Source of the DNA: an uncultured Chlorobiaceae bacterium
Lineage (GTDB): Bacteria; Bacteroidota; Chlorobiia; Chlorobiales; Chlorobiaceae
Length of the DNA stretch: 6,444 nucleotides
Reading direction: 5' to 3'
Assembly (NCBI GenBank): GCA_903838095.1
Contig: CAILXE010000219.1
Span: 1 to 6,444 of the forward strand
The notes under the pieces were generated by a model. It saw only the letters and a list, made by a program, of their open reading frames with translations. It was not told the DNA's origin and did no database searches. Of the stretch, positions 1 through 6,444 are shown piece after piece (within the stretch, counting starts at the first letter, position 1; the number at the start of each line of letters is the position of its first letter). The position numbers were made by a program, and so were the translations under genes.

Positions 1-580
1 ACACGTTTGTCGGATAGGCCATATCCCGGTCGAGCCAGTTCGAGATGTTTTTTCCGAATCCACTCCCCACCTTCGACGTATCTCGTACTTTATCAGTATC
101 ACTCAGGTTTTTGAGCCGACTCTTTGACCAGTCGCCCATCGGAACCATAACAGCTTCCTGATTCATGTAAAACTGTTTACTCTTGTTGAACTGAATCAGT
201 CGCTCCCATGAGTCCCTGAAGCGGTTTGGCCATTTACCCGGATAAGAGTTTTTTTTGTGCCAGATAAACTCTTCAGTCCAGAACCACCCTTGCTTCCTCA
301 TCTCCAGAATGAGTTCCATGACGTAGGTGCTCCGTTCGCCATTGACCACCTTTTCCTTGATGTTCAGGACAAAGGTACCGTTTGGCTTGAGTACCCTTAG
401 CAGTTGCTCTGATATCGGCAAAAACCACTCGACGTAATCATTTGGATGAAAGCCCCCATAGGTCTGCTTTCTCTGGTCAGCATAAGGCGGAGAGGTAAAT
501 ATTAGGTCTACCGAATCGTCCGGCAGAGCTGTGAGTACTTGTGTGCAGTCTCCAAGATAGAGATCCGTTCTTATTTCCAT
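1..580 (-). CDS. Site-specific DNA methyltransferase (N4-cytosine or N6-adenine), N-terminal part, cut by window edge
   Basis: This gene transfers a methyl group from S-adenosylmethionine to an exocyclic amino group in a specific DNA sequence. It is read leftwards and runs off the window, so only the first 193 residues are visible. LYLGDC lies at residues 7-12. The catalytic motif IV, TSPPY, lies at 29-33. LRVLKPNGTFVL follows at 61-72. A motif IV near the N-terminus fits the beta order of amino-methyltransferases, in which the SAM-binding FxGxG motif comes late; that part would be off-window and is not seen. SPPY is commoner in N4-cytosine enzymes, but N6-adenine activity cannot be excluded. 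The ATG at 580 is the first start in the frame, which is closed by a stop codon at 608-610. No clear ribosome binding site precedes it. It is divergent from argH. Whether a restriction endonuclease accompanies it is unknown; none lies on the visible side. Confidence 0.9.
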   Translation of the reverse strand, partial: MEIRTDLYLGDCTQVLTALPDDSVDLIFTSPPYADQRKQTYGGFHPNDYVEWFLPISEQLLRVLKPNGTFVLNIKEKVVNGERSTYVMELILEMRKQGWFWTEEFIWHKKNSYPGKWPNRFRDSWERLIQFNKSKQFYMNQEAVMVPMGDWSKSRLKNLSDTDKVRDTSKVGSGFGKNISNWLDRDMAYPTNV

Positions 581-726
581 AGATGATCGTTCAAAGGCAT
601 AAAGTGTTCATAGGTCGTTTTTAATCTCATGTTCGATCCCAAACTTACATTTTTTTCTGATTATTACTGCATGATCGGTTACAACAGCATTAAAACTTAA
701 CATCAACCGTCATTGGAAAGTGATCC

Positions 727-748
727 TGCGTGACAACCTCTCACAGCA
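727..748 (+). other. Imperfect inverted repeat (possible hairpin) upstream of argH
   Basis: TGCGTGA at 727-733 can pair with TCAC-A-GCA at 741-748. This gives a seven-base-pair stem with one bulged A (745) and a seven-base loop. No T run follows, so it does not look like a terminator. It could be a leader RNA structure or chance; the short length makes chance quite possible. Confidence 0.25.
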
Positions 749-767
749 ATCATCCCAAGGCAATAAA

Positions 768-786
768 CCAAAATTTACTATTTTGG
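768..786. promoter_or_regulatory. Perfect 7-bp inverted repeat upstream of argH, candidate operator or leader hairpin
   Basis: CCAAAAT at 768-774 is exactly mirrored by ATTTTGG at 780-786 around a five-base spacer. The dyad ends 34 bases before the argH start codon, a position where a repressor site or a 5' leader hairpin would act. I do not recognise it as the site of any named regulator. The arms are AT-rich, so chance occurrence is plausible. The argH promoter itself was not identified, so the position of the dyad relative to the transcription start is unknown. Confidence 0.3.
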
Positions 787-820
787 GAGCAGATTCTCTT
801 TCACAACAACGGATATTCTT

Positions 821-2206
821 ATGAGCAGCAATACAAAGGAGTTACTCTGGCAGAGCCGATTTTCACTGCCTTTTGACCGCGATGCGCTTCTCTTTTCGTC
901 ATCGGTGCATGTAGACAAGAAGCTCTATCGTGAAGATATCCAGGGCTCAATTGCCCATGTCACCATGCTTGCCGAAGAGGGTATTGTCAGTGTTGCTGAG
1001 GCTGGAGAAATTATTGCCGGACTGAAAGAGATTGAGGATGAGCTGTCGAGCGGCGCCCTGCTCCCCCACTGGGAGGATGAGGATATCCATACCGTTATTG
1101 AAAACCGGCTCAAGGAAAAAATTGGTACCACTGCGGGCAAACTGCACTCCGGCAGAAGCCGTAACGACCAGGTTGCTACTGATACACGACTCTACTTGCG
1201 CCGCCAGATAACGGAACTTCAGGATGCCCTTGGAGTGATGTTGAACGTGCTCGTTGAAAAAGCGGAGTGCTATCAGAAAACCATCATCTTTGGTTATACC
1301 CACCTGCAACGAGCCCAGCCGATTTCTGCGGGTCATTACTACATGGCTTATTTCAACATGTTCAGCCGCGACCGGCAGCGTCTGCACGACCTCATGAAAC
1401 GGGTGAATATCTCCCCTCTTGGTGCCGCTGCTTTTGCAGGCAGCACCCTTCCTCTCAATCCGGAACGATCGGCAGTGCTCCTTGGGTTTGACGACATGTT
1501 TGCCAACAGCATTGATGCCGTGAGCGATCGCGATATCATCATTGAGTTCATCTCGGCCTGTTCCGTAATCATGATGCACCTCTCGCGCTTTGCCGAGGAT
1601 CTGATTCTCTGGAGTTCCTACGAGTTCGGTTATCTTGAGATCAGCGACGCCTTTGCGACTGGCTCTTCACTCATGCCGCAGAAGAAAAATGCCGATATTG
1701 CCGAGTTGGTGAGGGGTAAAACGGGCAGGGTCTACGGCAATCTGATGGCGATGCTCACTATTATGAAGGGCCTTCCTCTCTCCTACAACAGGGACATGCA
1801 GGAGGACAAACAACCGCTGTTTGACAGCGCAGAGACAACCATCGGAAGTTTGAGTATCTTTGCAAAACTGCTTGAGAATACCAAACTTAAGGAGGAACGA
1901 CTGGCGAAACTGACGTCCGAGGATCTCAGCCTTGCTACAGAAATTGCCGAATATCTTGTTCGCAAGCAGATTCCTTTCCGTGATGCGCACCGTATTACTG
2001 GCAAAATTGTCACCTGGAGTATCGCTTCGGAAGTCAACCTGCCACACATTCCTGTTGAAAAGTTCAGGGAGTTCTCCGATGTGATTGATGCTGATATTTA
2101 TGACTGCCTCAAAGCAGACGCAAGTGTGAACTCCAAAAAGACACACGGAAGTTGCTCATTCGACTCCGTTGCTCTTCAAATCGAGAATGCCCGAAAACAA
2201 CTTTAA
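821..2206 (+). CDS. argH: Argininosuccinate lyase
   Basis: This cytoplasmic enzyme cleaves argininosuccinate to arginine and fumarate, the final step of arginine synthesis. It belongs to the aspartase/fumarase superfamily, whose members are homotetramers with active sites built from three subunits. The protein has 461 residues, the usual full length. Family motifs occur in order: SGRSRNDQ at 110-117, THLQRAQP at 160-167 with the general-acid/base histidine at 161, VSDRD at 234-238, and the superfamily signature [10 protein letters not shown] at 281-290 with the catalytic serine on the mobile loop at 282-283. NRDMQEDK at 323-330 is also typical. The residue after the signature asparagine is Ala291, where most members of the family have proline (KKNPD). 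The ATG at 821 gives the expected N-terminus; only a weak GGA precedes it. No other arginine genes are nearby. Its stop codon overlaps the end of the convergent protease gene. Confidence 0.97.
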   Translation: MSSNTKELLWQSRFSLPFDRDALLFSSSVHVDKKLYREDIQGSIAHVTMLAEEGIVSVAEAGEIIAGLKEIEDELSSGALLPHWEDEDIHTVIENRLKEKIGTTAGKLHSGRSRNDQVATDTRLYLRRQITELQDALGVMLNVLVEKAECYQKTIIFGYTHLQRAQPISAGHYYMAYFNMFSRDRQRLHDLMKRVNISPLGAAAFAGSTLPLNPERSAVLLGFDDMFANSIDAVSDRDIIIEFISACSVIMMHLSRFAEDLILWSSYEFGYLEISDAFATGSSLMPQKKNADIAELVRGKTGRVYGNLMAMLTIMKGLPLSYNRDMQEDKQPLFDSAETTIGSLSIFAKLLENTKLKEERLAKLTSEDLSLATEIAEYLVRKQIPFRDAHRITGKIVTWSIASEVNLPHIPVEKFREFSDVIDADIYDCLKADASVNSKKTHGSCSFDSVALQIENARKQL

Positions 2207-4269
2207 CGCAAAGAAGAAGGCGTTTTTGATATTTGTTGTGCCTGCTCTTTCCTGATCACTGCCAAATCTGCAACAACTGCGGCAGACTGGTTGAGCAACA
2301 CATCTTTAACCGGATCTTTTGTGGCATCCTGCTCCTGAGCCCATCGCTGTTCAATCTGTTTTATTGTCTCGGTTTCCGATTTTACCTCCGCATCCTGCAA
2401 AGATACTGCTTTTTTCTTCCTGATCTGGTCAAGGGTATTCAGATCATTGAGATAGCTCTGGTAAAGAGGATCTTTCAATGATCGTTCCTGAAATTTTTGT
2501 TTCAGCAGGTTAATCTTTTCTGGAGAGATCTCTGTCGTCGGCTTATAATATGATGGAGAGACAGTGTTCCAGGGAAGACTGCTTGAATAGGTGTCTTCTC
2601 CAATCTTCGTTGTATCAATCAGTGATGGCATATTAATTTCAGGTTCAACACCTTTATGCTGTGTACTGCCACCTGAAATCCGGTAAAACTTTGCAACGGT
2701 AAGCTTGATCTCTCCAAGTTCGGAATGCCGAGTTGCATCAGACGATGGCCTTGCAAGTTTGATAAGACTTTGAACAGTACCCTTGCCAAATGTTCTTTCG
2801 CCAATAATAACACCACGATTGTAATCCTGAATGGCAGCGGCAAAAATTTCGGATGCCGATGCGCTGTAACGGTTAACCAGAACGGCGAGTGGCCCATCAT
2901 ATTGTTCGCGGCTGTCCTCATCCTTGAGGACTGTTGTTCCACCAGTTGAGTTACTGATCTGGACAACCGCTCCACTCGGAATAAACAGACCGGTAACGTT
3001 TACTGCTTCTTCAAGGGAACCGCCTCCATTGTCGCGAAGGTCAATAACAATGCCATCGACGTGTTCGGAATTGAGCTCTTCAAGAATACGCGCTACGTCA
3101 CGGCTTGTGCTGTTATAATCGCCGGTATTTTGCTGCTCACCTTCAAAATCAAGGTAAAATGACGGGATGGTTATAACACCAATTTTAGAGCCATTCTGCT
3201 TGATAATACTTTTTTTTGCAGCTTGTTCCTGCAAATTTATCTTGTCGCGCAATAGTTGGACAATTTTTGCAGACCCTCGTCCGCCCTGGCTTGCTGGAAG
3301 AATTTTCAGACGAACAACGGTGCCTTTCTTTCCACGAATCCGCTTGACAACATCATTGATTCTCCAGCCCGAGACATCAACAATTTCCTCTTTTTTCCCC
3401 TGACCGACCCCGATAATTTTATCTCCCTTTTTCAGGAGATTACTCTTGAAAGCTGGCCCTCCTGGAATAAGCTCATTCACCACGGTATACTCCCCTTCTG
3501 TCTGAAGTTTGGCGCCGATTCCTTCAAGTGAACGACTCATGTCGATCTGAAAGTTCTGATACTCATCTGGCGAGAAATAGCTTGTGTGAGGATCAAAAGA
3601 GGTTGTCAACGCATACGTATAAGCCTGAAAAGCATCATCGGGCTTCTGGCGGTTCAAAAGGTTCAGTCTGCTGGTAAAGCTTTTTGCAAGCTCTTTTCGT
3701 ATCGCCTGATGCGTTTTTCCGGAATATTTCAGGTTGAGCCACTGATATTTCAGCTCTTTTTTCCACAGATCGGTGAGCTGCAGCTCGTTTGCTGGCCAAG
3801 GGTCACTCTTGCGATCAAGATCAAGAGTTTCGGGAGTTGAAAAGTTGAAATGAACGGTATCTGCTGCGGCTTTCATATACCGCATTTTTTCTTTAGCCCT
3901 TTTTAAAAAAAGGTTATAAATGTCGAATCCCGCAGTTGCTTTGCCAGCCAGGAACTCATCATCAATTGTTTTGCCATACATCTGACTGAGATGTTCTATA
4001 TCTCGTGCCAAAAAATAGCTTTTGCTGCCATCGAGATTATCGATATATCGATTAAATATCTGTTGTGACAGGGAATCATTAACAGCCACCTTTCTATAGT
4101 GATTCTCCAAAAGGTATTGGCTGACAGATTTGGCGGCTTGCAACTCTGAAGGTGTTGGCTTCAAGGTAACCACAGGTTTAACCGGAACGGATGTTCTGGC
4201 GTTTCCTGCTATAAGAGGAAAAACGCTCCCAACCAAAAAAAACAGGATAAAAAGACTTTTTCGAATCAT
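2203..4269 (-). CDS. prc: Tail-specific (carboxy-terminal processing) protease, S41 family, complete copy
   Basis: This is a Tsp/Prc-like serine protease expected in the periplasm, cutting proteins from their C-terminal tails. E. coli Prc, of similar length (682 residues), processes PBP3 and degrades the hydrolase MepS. From the ATG at 4269 the protein has 688 residues. A hydrophobic signal peptide covers about 1-24, with likely cleavage after GNA. A helical N-terminal domain follows to about 220. The PDZ domain (GIGAKLQ start, PGGPA, KKGDKI) lies at about 247-330 and the S41 core at about 345-540. Catalytic residues are Ser471 in SASASE, Lys496 in FGKGTVQ, and Gln500. The C-terminal charged helical region, to 688, matches the Tsp C-terminal domain. 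A TTG at 4275 could add two residues, but ATG is the simpler choice; neither has a clear ribosome binding site. It is probably the last gene of a three-gene unit, starting 63 bases after the small membrane gene, and overlaps argH by four bases. Confidence 0.95.
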   Translation of the reverse strand: MIRKSLFILFFLVGSVFPLIAGNARTSVPVKPVVTLKPTPSELQAAKSVSQYLLENHYRKVAVNDSLSQQIFNRYIDNLDGSKSYFLARDIEHLSQMYGKTIDDEFLAGKATAGFDIYNLFLKRAKEKMRYMKAAADTVHFNFSTPETLDLDRKSDPWPANELQLTDLWKKELKYQWLNLKYSGKTHQAIRKELAKSFTSRLNLLNRQKPDDAFQAYTYALTTSFDPHTSYFSPDEYQNFQIDMSRSLEGIGAKLQTEGEYTVVNELIPGGPAFKSNLLKKGDKIIGVGQGKKEEIVDVSGWRINDVVKRIRGKKGTVVRLKILPASQGGRGSAKIVQLLRDKINLQEQAAKKSIIKQNGSKIGVITIPSFYLDFEGEQQNTGDYNSTSRDVARILEELNSEHVDGIVIDLRDNGGGSLEEAVNVTGLFIPSGAVVQISNSTGGTTVLKDEDSREQYDGPLAVLVNRYSASASEIFAAAIQDYNRGVIIGERTFGKGTVQSLIKLARPSSDATRHSELGEIKLTVAKFYRISGGSTQHKGVEPEINMPSLIDTTKIGEDTYSSSLPWNTVSPSYYKPTTEISPEKINLLKQKFQERSLKDPLYQSYLNDLNTLDQIRKKKAVSLQDAEVKSETETIKQIEQRWAQEQDATKDPVKDVLLNQSAAVVADLAVIRKEQAQQISKTPSSLR
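2205..2227 (+). terminator. Weak candidate intrinsic terminator for argH
   Basis: AACGC at 2205-2209 can pair with GCGTT at 2220-2224 across a ten-base purine-rich loop, and TTT follows, so the T run spans 2223-2227. It begins within the argH stop codon, the right place for argH termination, but the stem is only five base pairs. It lies inside the last codons of the opposing protease gene. Its small size makes this a tentative call. Confidence 0.3.
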
Positions 4270-4332
4270 TGTCAAAGGGATGTTATAAGTTTCTTTTCAA
4301 AATAATGAAACAGCCTCTCCATCACAACAATA

Positions 4333-4818
4333 TCATGGCCTCACATGAGACAGAATTGGAGATGAGTAGAAAAAAACCAAAAATATCGATATCCAGGCAC
4401 AGAGAAGAAAAATCCCCGTTGGCAAAGGAAAAAAACGAAAGCAGACCTTATAAGCACGCCGAAGGAAAGGATTTGCCAAGTGCGACGTCGTGACCGGCTC
4501 TATTCCCGTACTCAGAAAATACAAATCCGCAATTGTGCGCGAACCGAGTGTTTCGTACTCCATAAAATATTGACTGGCAAATCGCCATGAGGCTCCGCAT
4601 ATCAAAGACAATCCTGAAAAGATAAAAACATACATAATCAAATGCCTATTTGGCAGGGTTGACCAATCACTCACTTTTATGGACGCAACAAATACAAGAG
4701 CAGTTGCTCCAGCGAGGCCAAGGAGAAGGTCGATCAACTTTATGTAGCTTTCCCATGCCTTCGAAAGCGCTGTGGCGTAGTTATCGAAAAGCTTCTGTTG
4801 ATCAAAAGTTTCGAGCAT
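4333..4818 (-). CDS. Small protein with three predicted membrane segments, unknown function
   Basis: I do not recognise a family for this 161-residue protein. Three hydrophobic stretches are visible at about 27-48, 59-78 and 132-152, each long enough to span a membrane. The N-terminal 26 residues are polar, and a soluble loop of about 50 residues (79-131) lies between segments two and three. There is no evident signal peptide, cysteine motif or enzyme motif. The ATG at 4818 is preferred; a TTG two codons upstream (4824) is possible. Neither start has a clear ribosome binding site. It begins 16 bases after the stop of the upstream protease gene and ends 63 bases before the next one, so it is probably co-transcribed with both. 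Codon use looks ordinary for the window. Its position suggests a membrane partner or substrate of the proteases, but that is inference from context only. It may equally be a passenger left between two duplicated genes. Confidence 0.75.
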   Translation of the reverse strand: MLETFDQQKLFDNYATALSKAWESYIKLIDLLLGLAGATALVFVASIKVSDWSTLPNRHLIMYVFIFSGLSLICGASWRFASQYFMEYETLGSRTIADLYFLSTGIEPVTTSHLANPFLRRAYKVCFRFFPLPTGIFLLCAWISIFLVFFYSSPILSHVRP

Positions 4819-4834
4819 AGGCAAAATATTTTGA

Positions 4835-6444
4835 TCAGTTCAACGAAGGTAGCGCTCTGATAACTGTTTGGCGCTGTACTTTATTGAGTTCTGCTATATC
4901 TGAAACAATGGACACTGACTGATTGAGCAGAACATCCTTATTCAGGTTTTTGGTGGAATCCGGCTCCTGGACCCATAGCTTTTCAATGTGTTTTATCGTT
5001 TCTATTTCCGATTTAAAGGTGGAATCCTGGAGCGATATTGTTCTTTTTTTTCTGATTCTGTTAAGAATATTCAGATCATGGAGATAGGCTTGGTATATGC
5101 GATTTTTTGATGATCGTTCCTGCTGCTTTTGGCGAAGTAAGCCTATCTCCTCCTGACTTATCTCTCCTGTTGGACGATAAAAAGCTTGAGATATGGTACT
5201 CCAGGGCAAACTGCTGGAGTAGGTATCCTCGCCCACAAGAGCGGTATCAATCATCGAAGGGATCATAATATCCGGCACAACTCCTTTATGTTGGGTGCTG
5301 CCACCGGAAATCCGGTAAAACTTGGCAATCGTAAGCTTGATCTGCCCAAGTTCAGGGTTTTTGCCAAAAAAAGAGAACGGTCTTGCCAGCTTTATAATAC
5401 TCTGGACGGTTCCTTTGCCGAAAGTTCTTTCGCCGATGATAACTCCTCGATGGTAATCCTGTATTGCCGCAGCAAATATTTCGGAGGCCGATGCACTGTA
5501 ACGATTGACAAGCACAGCAAGCGGCCCATTATAAAGCACCCTTCTGTCTTCATCCCTGAGCACCATTTTTCCGCCTGTTGAATTGCTTATCTGCACAACT
5601 GGGCCAGTTGGGATAAACAGTCCGGTAACATTCACAGACTCCTCAAGCGAACCGCCACCATTGTCACGAAGGTCAATGACAATACCCTCAACATGTTCGG
5701 TGTTCAATTCGTTAAGAATTCTTGCTACATCGCGGCTGGTGCTGTTGTAGTTTCCGGTATTCTGTTGCTGGCCTTCGAAATCCAGATAAAATGATGGTAT
5801 CGTGACAACACCAATTTTCTGGCCATTTTGAAGAATAATGCTTTTTTTTGCAGCCTGCTCTTCCAGGTTAATCTTTTCACGCACGAGTTGAACTATTTTG
5901 GCAGGACCTCTGCCTCCCTGGCTTGAAGGAATAACGTTCAGGCGTACGACAGTGTTTTTTCTTCCCCGGATGAGTTTTACCACATCAGAGATGCGCCATC
6001 CTGACACATCAATAATTTCTCCGGTTTGCCCCTGGCCCACACCTATAATTTTATCACCTTTTTTCAGCAAACTGCTTTTGAAGGCTGGACCTCCGGGAAT
6101 AATTTCATTAACAACGGTATACTCGCTTTCAGTCTGCAGTTTTGCGCCAATGCCCTCAAGGGAACGACTCATGTCTATCTGAAAGTTTTCGTACTCATCC
6201 GGCGACAGATAACTTGTATGAGGATCAAAAGAGGTTGTCAGCGCATAAGTGTATGCCTGAAAAGCATCATCCGGTTTTTGACGATTGAGCAGATTCAGGC
6301 GGTTTGTAAAGCTTTTGGCAAGGGTTCCACGAATGGTCTTACTGCTTTCACCGGAATATTTCAGGTTTATCCACTGGTATTTCAGCTCTTTTTTCCATAG
6401 ATCAGCAAGCTGAAGCCTGTCGGCAGGCCAGGCATCTGTTTTAC
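4835..6444 (-). CDS. prc: Second tail-specific protease, S41 family, 5' end beyond window
   Basis: This is a paralogue of the protease at 2203-4269, with the same expected periplasmic role in C-terminal-directed proteolysis. The reading frame is open to the window edge, giving 535 residues. They align without gaps to the last 535 residues of the other copy with 127 differences by hand count, about 76% identity. By that alignment about 150-155 N-terminal residues, including the signal peptide, are missing. The ATG at 6172 is internal: the frame continues upstream through the conserved SFDPHTSY and NFQID segments. The PDZ domain starts at the GIGAKLQ segment just after that methionine. The catalytic serine, the middle one of SASASE, has its codon at 5489-5491; the lysine of FGKGTVQ lies 25 residues later and the glutamine four further on, so the active site is intact. 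The C-terminal region is the most diverged part. It is the first visible gene of the minus-strand unit; its promoter is off-window. Confidence 0.95.
   Translation of the reverse strand, partial: KTDAWPADRLQLADLWKKELKYQWINLKYSGESSKTIRGTLAKSFTNRLNLLNRQKPDDAFQAYTYALTTSFDPHTSYLSPDEYENFQIDMSRSLEGIGAKLQTESEYTVVNEIIPGGPAFKSSLLKKGDKIIGVGQGQTGEIIDVSGWRISDVVKLIRGRKNTVVRLNVIPSSQGGRGPAKIVQLVREKINLEEQAAKKSIILQNGQKIGVVTIPSFYLDFEGQQQNTGNYNSTSRDVARILNELNTEHVEGIVIDLRDNGGGSLEESVNVTGLFIPTGPVVQISNSTGGKMVLRDEDRRVLYNGPLAVLVNRYSASASEIFAAAIQDYHRGVIIGERTFGKGTVQSIIKLARPFSFFGKNPELGQIKLTIAKFYRISGGSTQHKGVVPDIMIPSMIDTALVGEDTYSSSLPWSTISQAFYRPTGEISQEEIGLLRQKQQERSSKNRIYQAYLHDLNILNRIRKKRTISLQDSTFKSEIETIKHIEKLWVQEPDSTKNLNKDVLLNQSVSIVSDIAELNKVQRQTVIRALPSLN

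Larger units (their letters stand above)
581..820. other. Divergent intergenic region between methyltransferase gene and argH
   Basis: These 240 bases separate two divergently transcribed genes and must hold the promoters for both unless transcription starts inside the genes. I see no open reading frame of note and no promoter with convincing -35 and -10 boxes at the right spacing. The half nearer the methyltransferase is AT-rich, with a T run around 650-656. The half nearer argH contains two small inverted repeats, listed separately. The argH start at 821 is preceded only by a short GGA at 811-813, so translation initiation there does not rely on a strong Shine-Dalgarno sequence. Confidence 0.6.

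Noticed and set aside
581..700. Sigma-70 promoter for the methyltransferase (TTGTAA with TAATAAT-like sequence on the minus strand)
   Set aside because: The spacing between the boxes is too short at 12-15 bases and the match is weak, so I do not call it.
947..1579. A 210-codon open frame on the minus strand inside argH
   Set aside because: It lies wholly antisense to a strongly conserved argH region and its translation shows no recognisable domain or membrane pattern; it is a by-product of argH codon use.
1667..2146. A 159-codon open frame on the minus strand in the 3' half of argH
   Set aside because: Antisense to the ArgH signature region, with no domain evidence and no sensible gene context.
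4270..4332. Separate promoter in the gap before the complete protease gene (CATTAT or TATAAC as -10 boxes on the minus strand)
   Set aside because: The matching -35 boxes fit only two or three of six consensus bases, so AT-rich chance explains them as well; an internal promoter remains possible but unsupported.
4269..4493. A 74-codon plus-strand frame starting with TTG near the protease start
   Set aside because: It overlaps the small membrane protein gene in antisense, has a TTG start and a highly charged low-complexity product; the minus-strand gene is longer and fits the co-directional unit.
5186..5581. A 131-codon plus-strand frame inside the second protease gene
   Set aside because: It is antisense to the conserved catalytic region of the protease, whose paralogue confirms the minus-strand reading.
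4835..6172. Treating the second protease as a short 445-residue protein starting at 6172
   Set aside because: The same frame stays open to 6444 and encodes residues matching the paralogue upstream of that methionine, so the ATG is internal and the gene is simply cut by the window.

Overview
The window carries five protein-coding genes and no RNA genes, insertion sequences or CRISPR arrays that I can see. Moderate GC content, weak or absent Shine-Dalgarno sequences and the flavour of the proteins suggest a green sulfur bacterium (Chlorobiaceae) or a relative in the Bacteroidota/Chlorobiota group. That placement is an inference from recognition; nothing in the window proves it.

Layout from left to right. 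(1) Positions 1-580, minus strand: the N-terminal 193 residues of a DNA methyltransferase with a TSPPY catalytic motif, cut by the left edge. (2) Positions 581-820: a divergent intergenic region holding two small inverted repeats just upstream of argH. (3) Positions 821-2206, plus strand: a complete argininosuccinate lyase gene, argH, encoding the last step of arginine synthesis. (4) Positions 2203-6444, minus strand: three co-directional genes that probably form one transcription unit, read from right to left. These are a Tsp/Prc-type carboxy-terminal processing protease (5' end beyond the right edge), a 161-residue protein with three predicted membrane segments and no recognised family, and a second complete Tsp/Prc protease. 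argH and the last protease gene converge and overlap by four bases.

The two proteases are clear paralogues. They align without gaps over 535 residues at about 76% identity by my hand count, and both keep the Ser-Lys-Gln catalytic residues. The PDZ and protease core is about 84% identical, while the C-terminal region is only about 57% identical. A tandem pair of periplasmic tail-specific proteases flanking an unknown small membrane protein is the most interesting arrangement here. It suggests a cell-envelope proteolysis module, but no link between the three beyond position is shown by the sequence.

argH is a housekeeping gene with no evident functional link to the methyltransferase or the proteases. 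I did not find a clearly novel system. The methyltransferase may belong to a restriction-modification system continuing to the left, which cannot be judged from this window.
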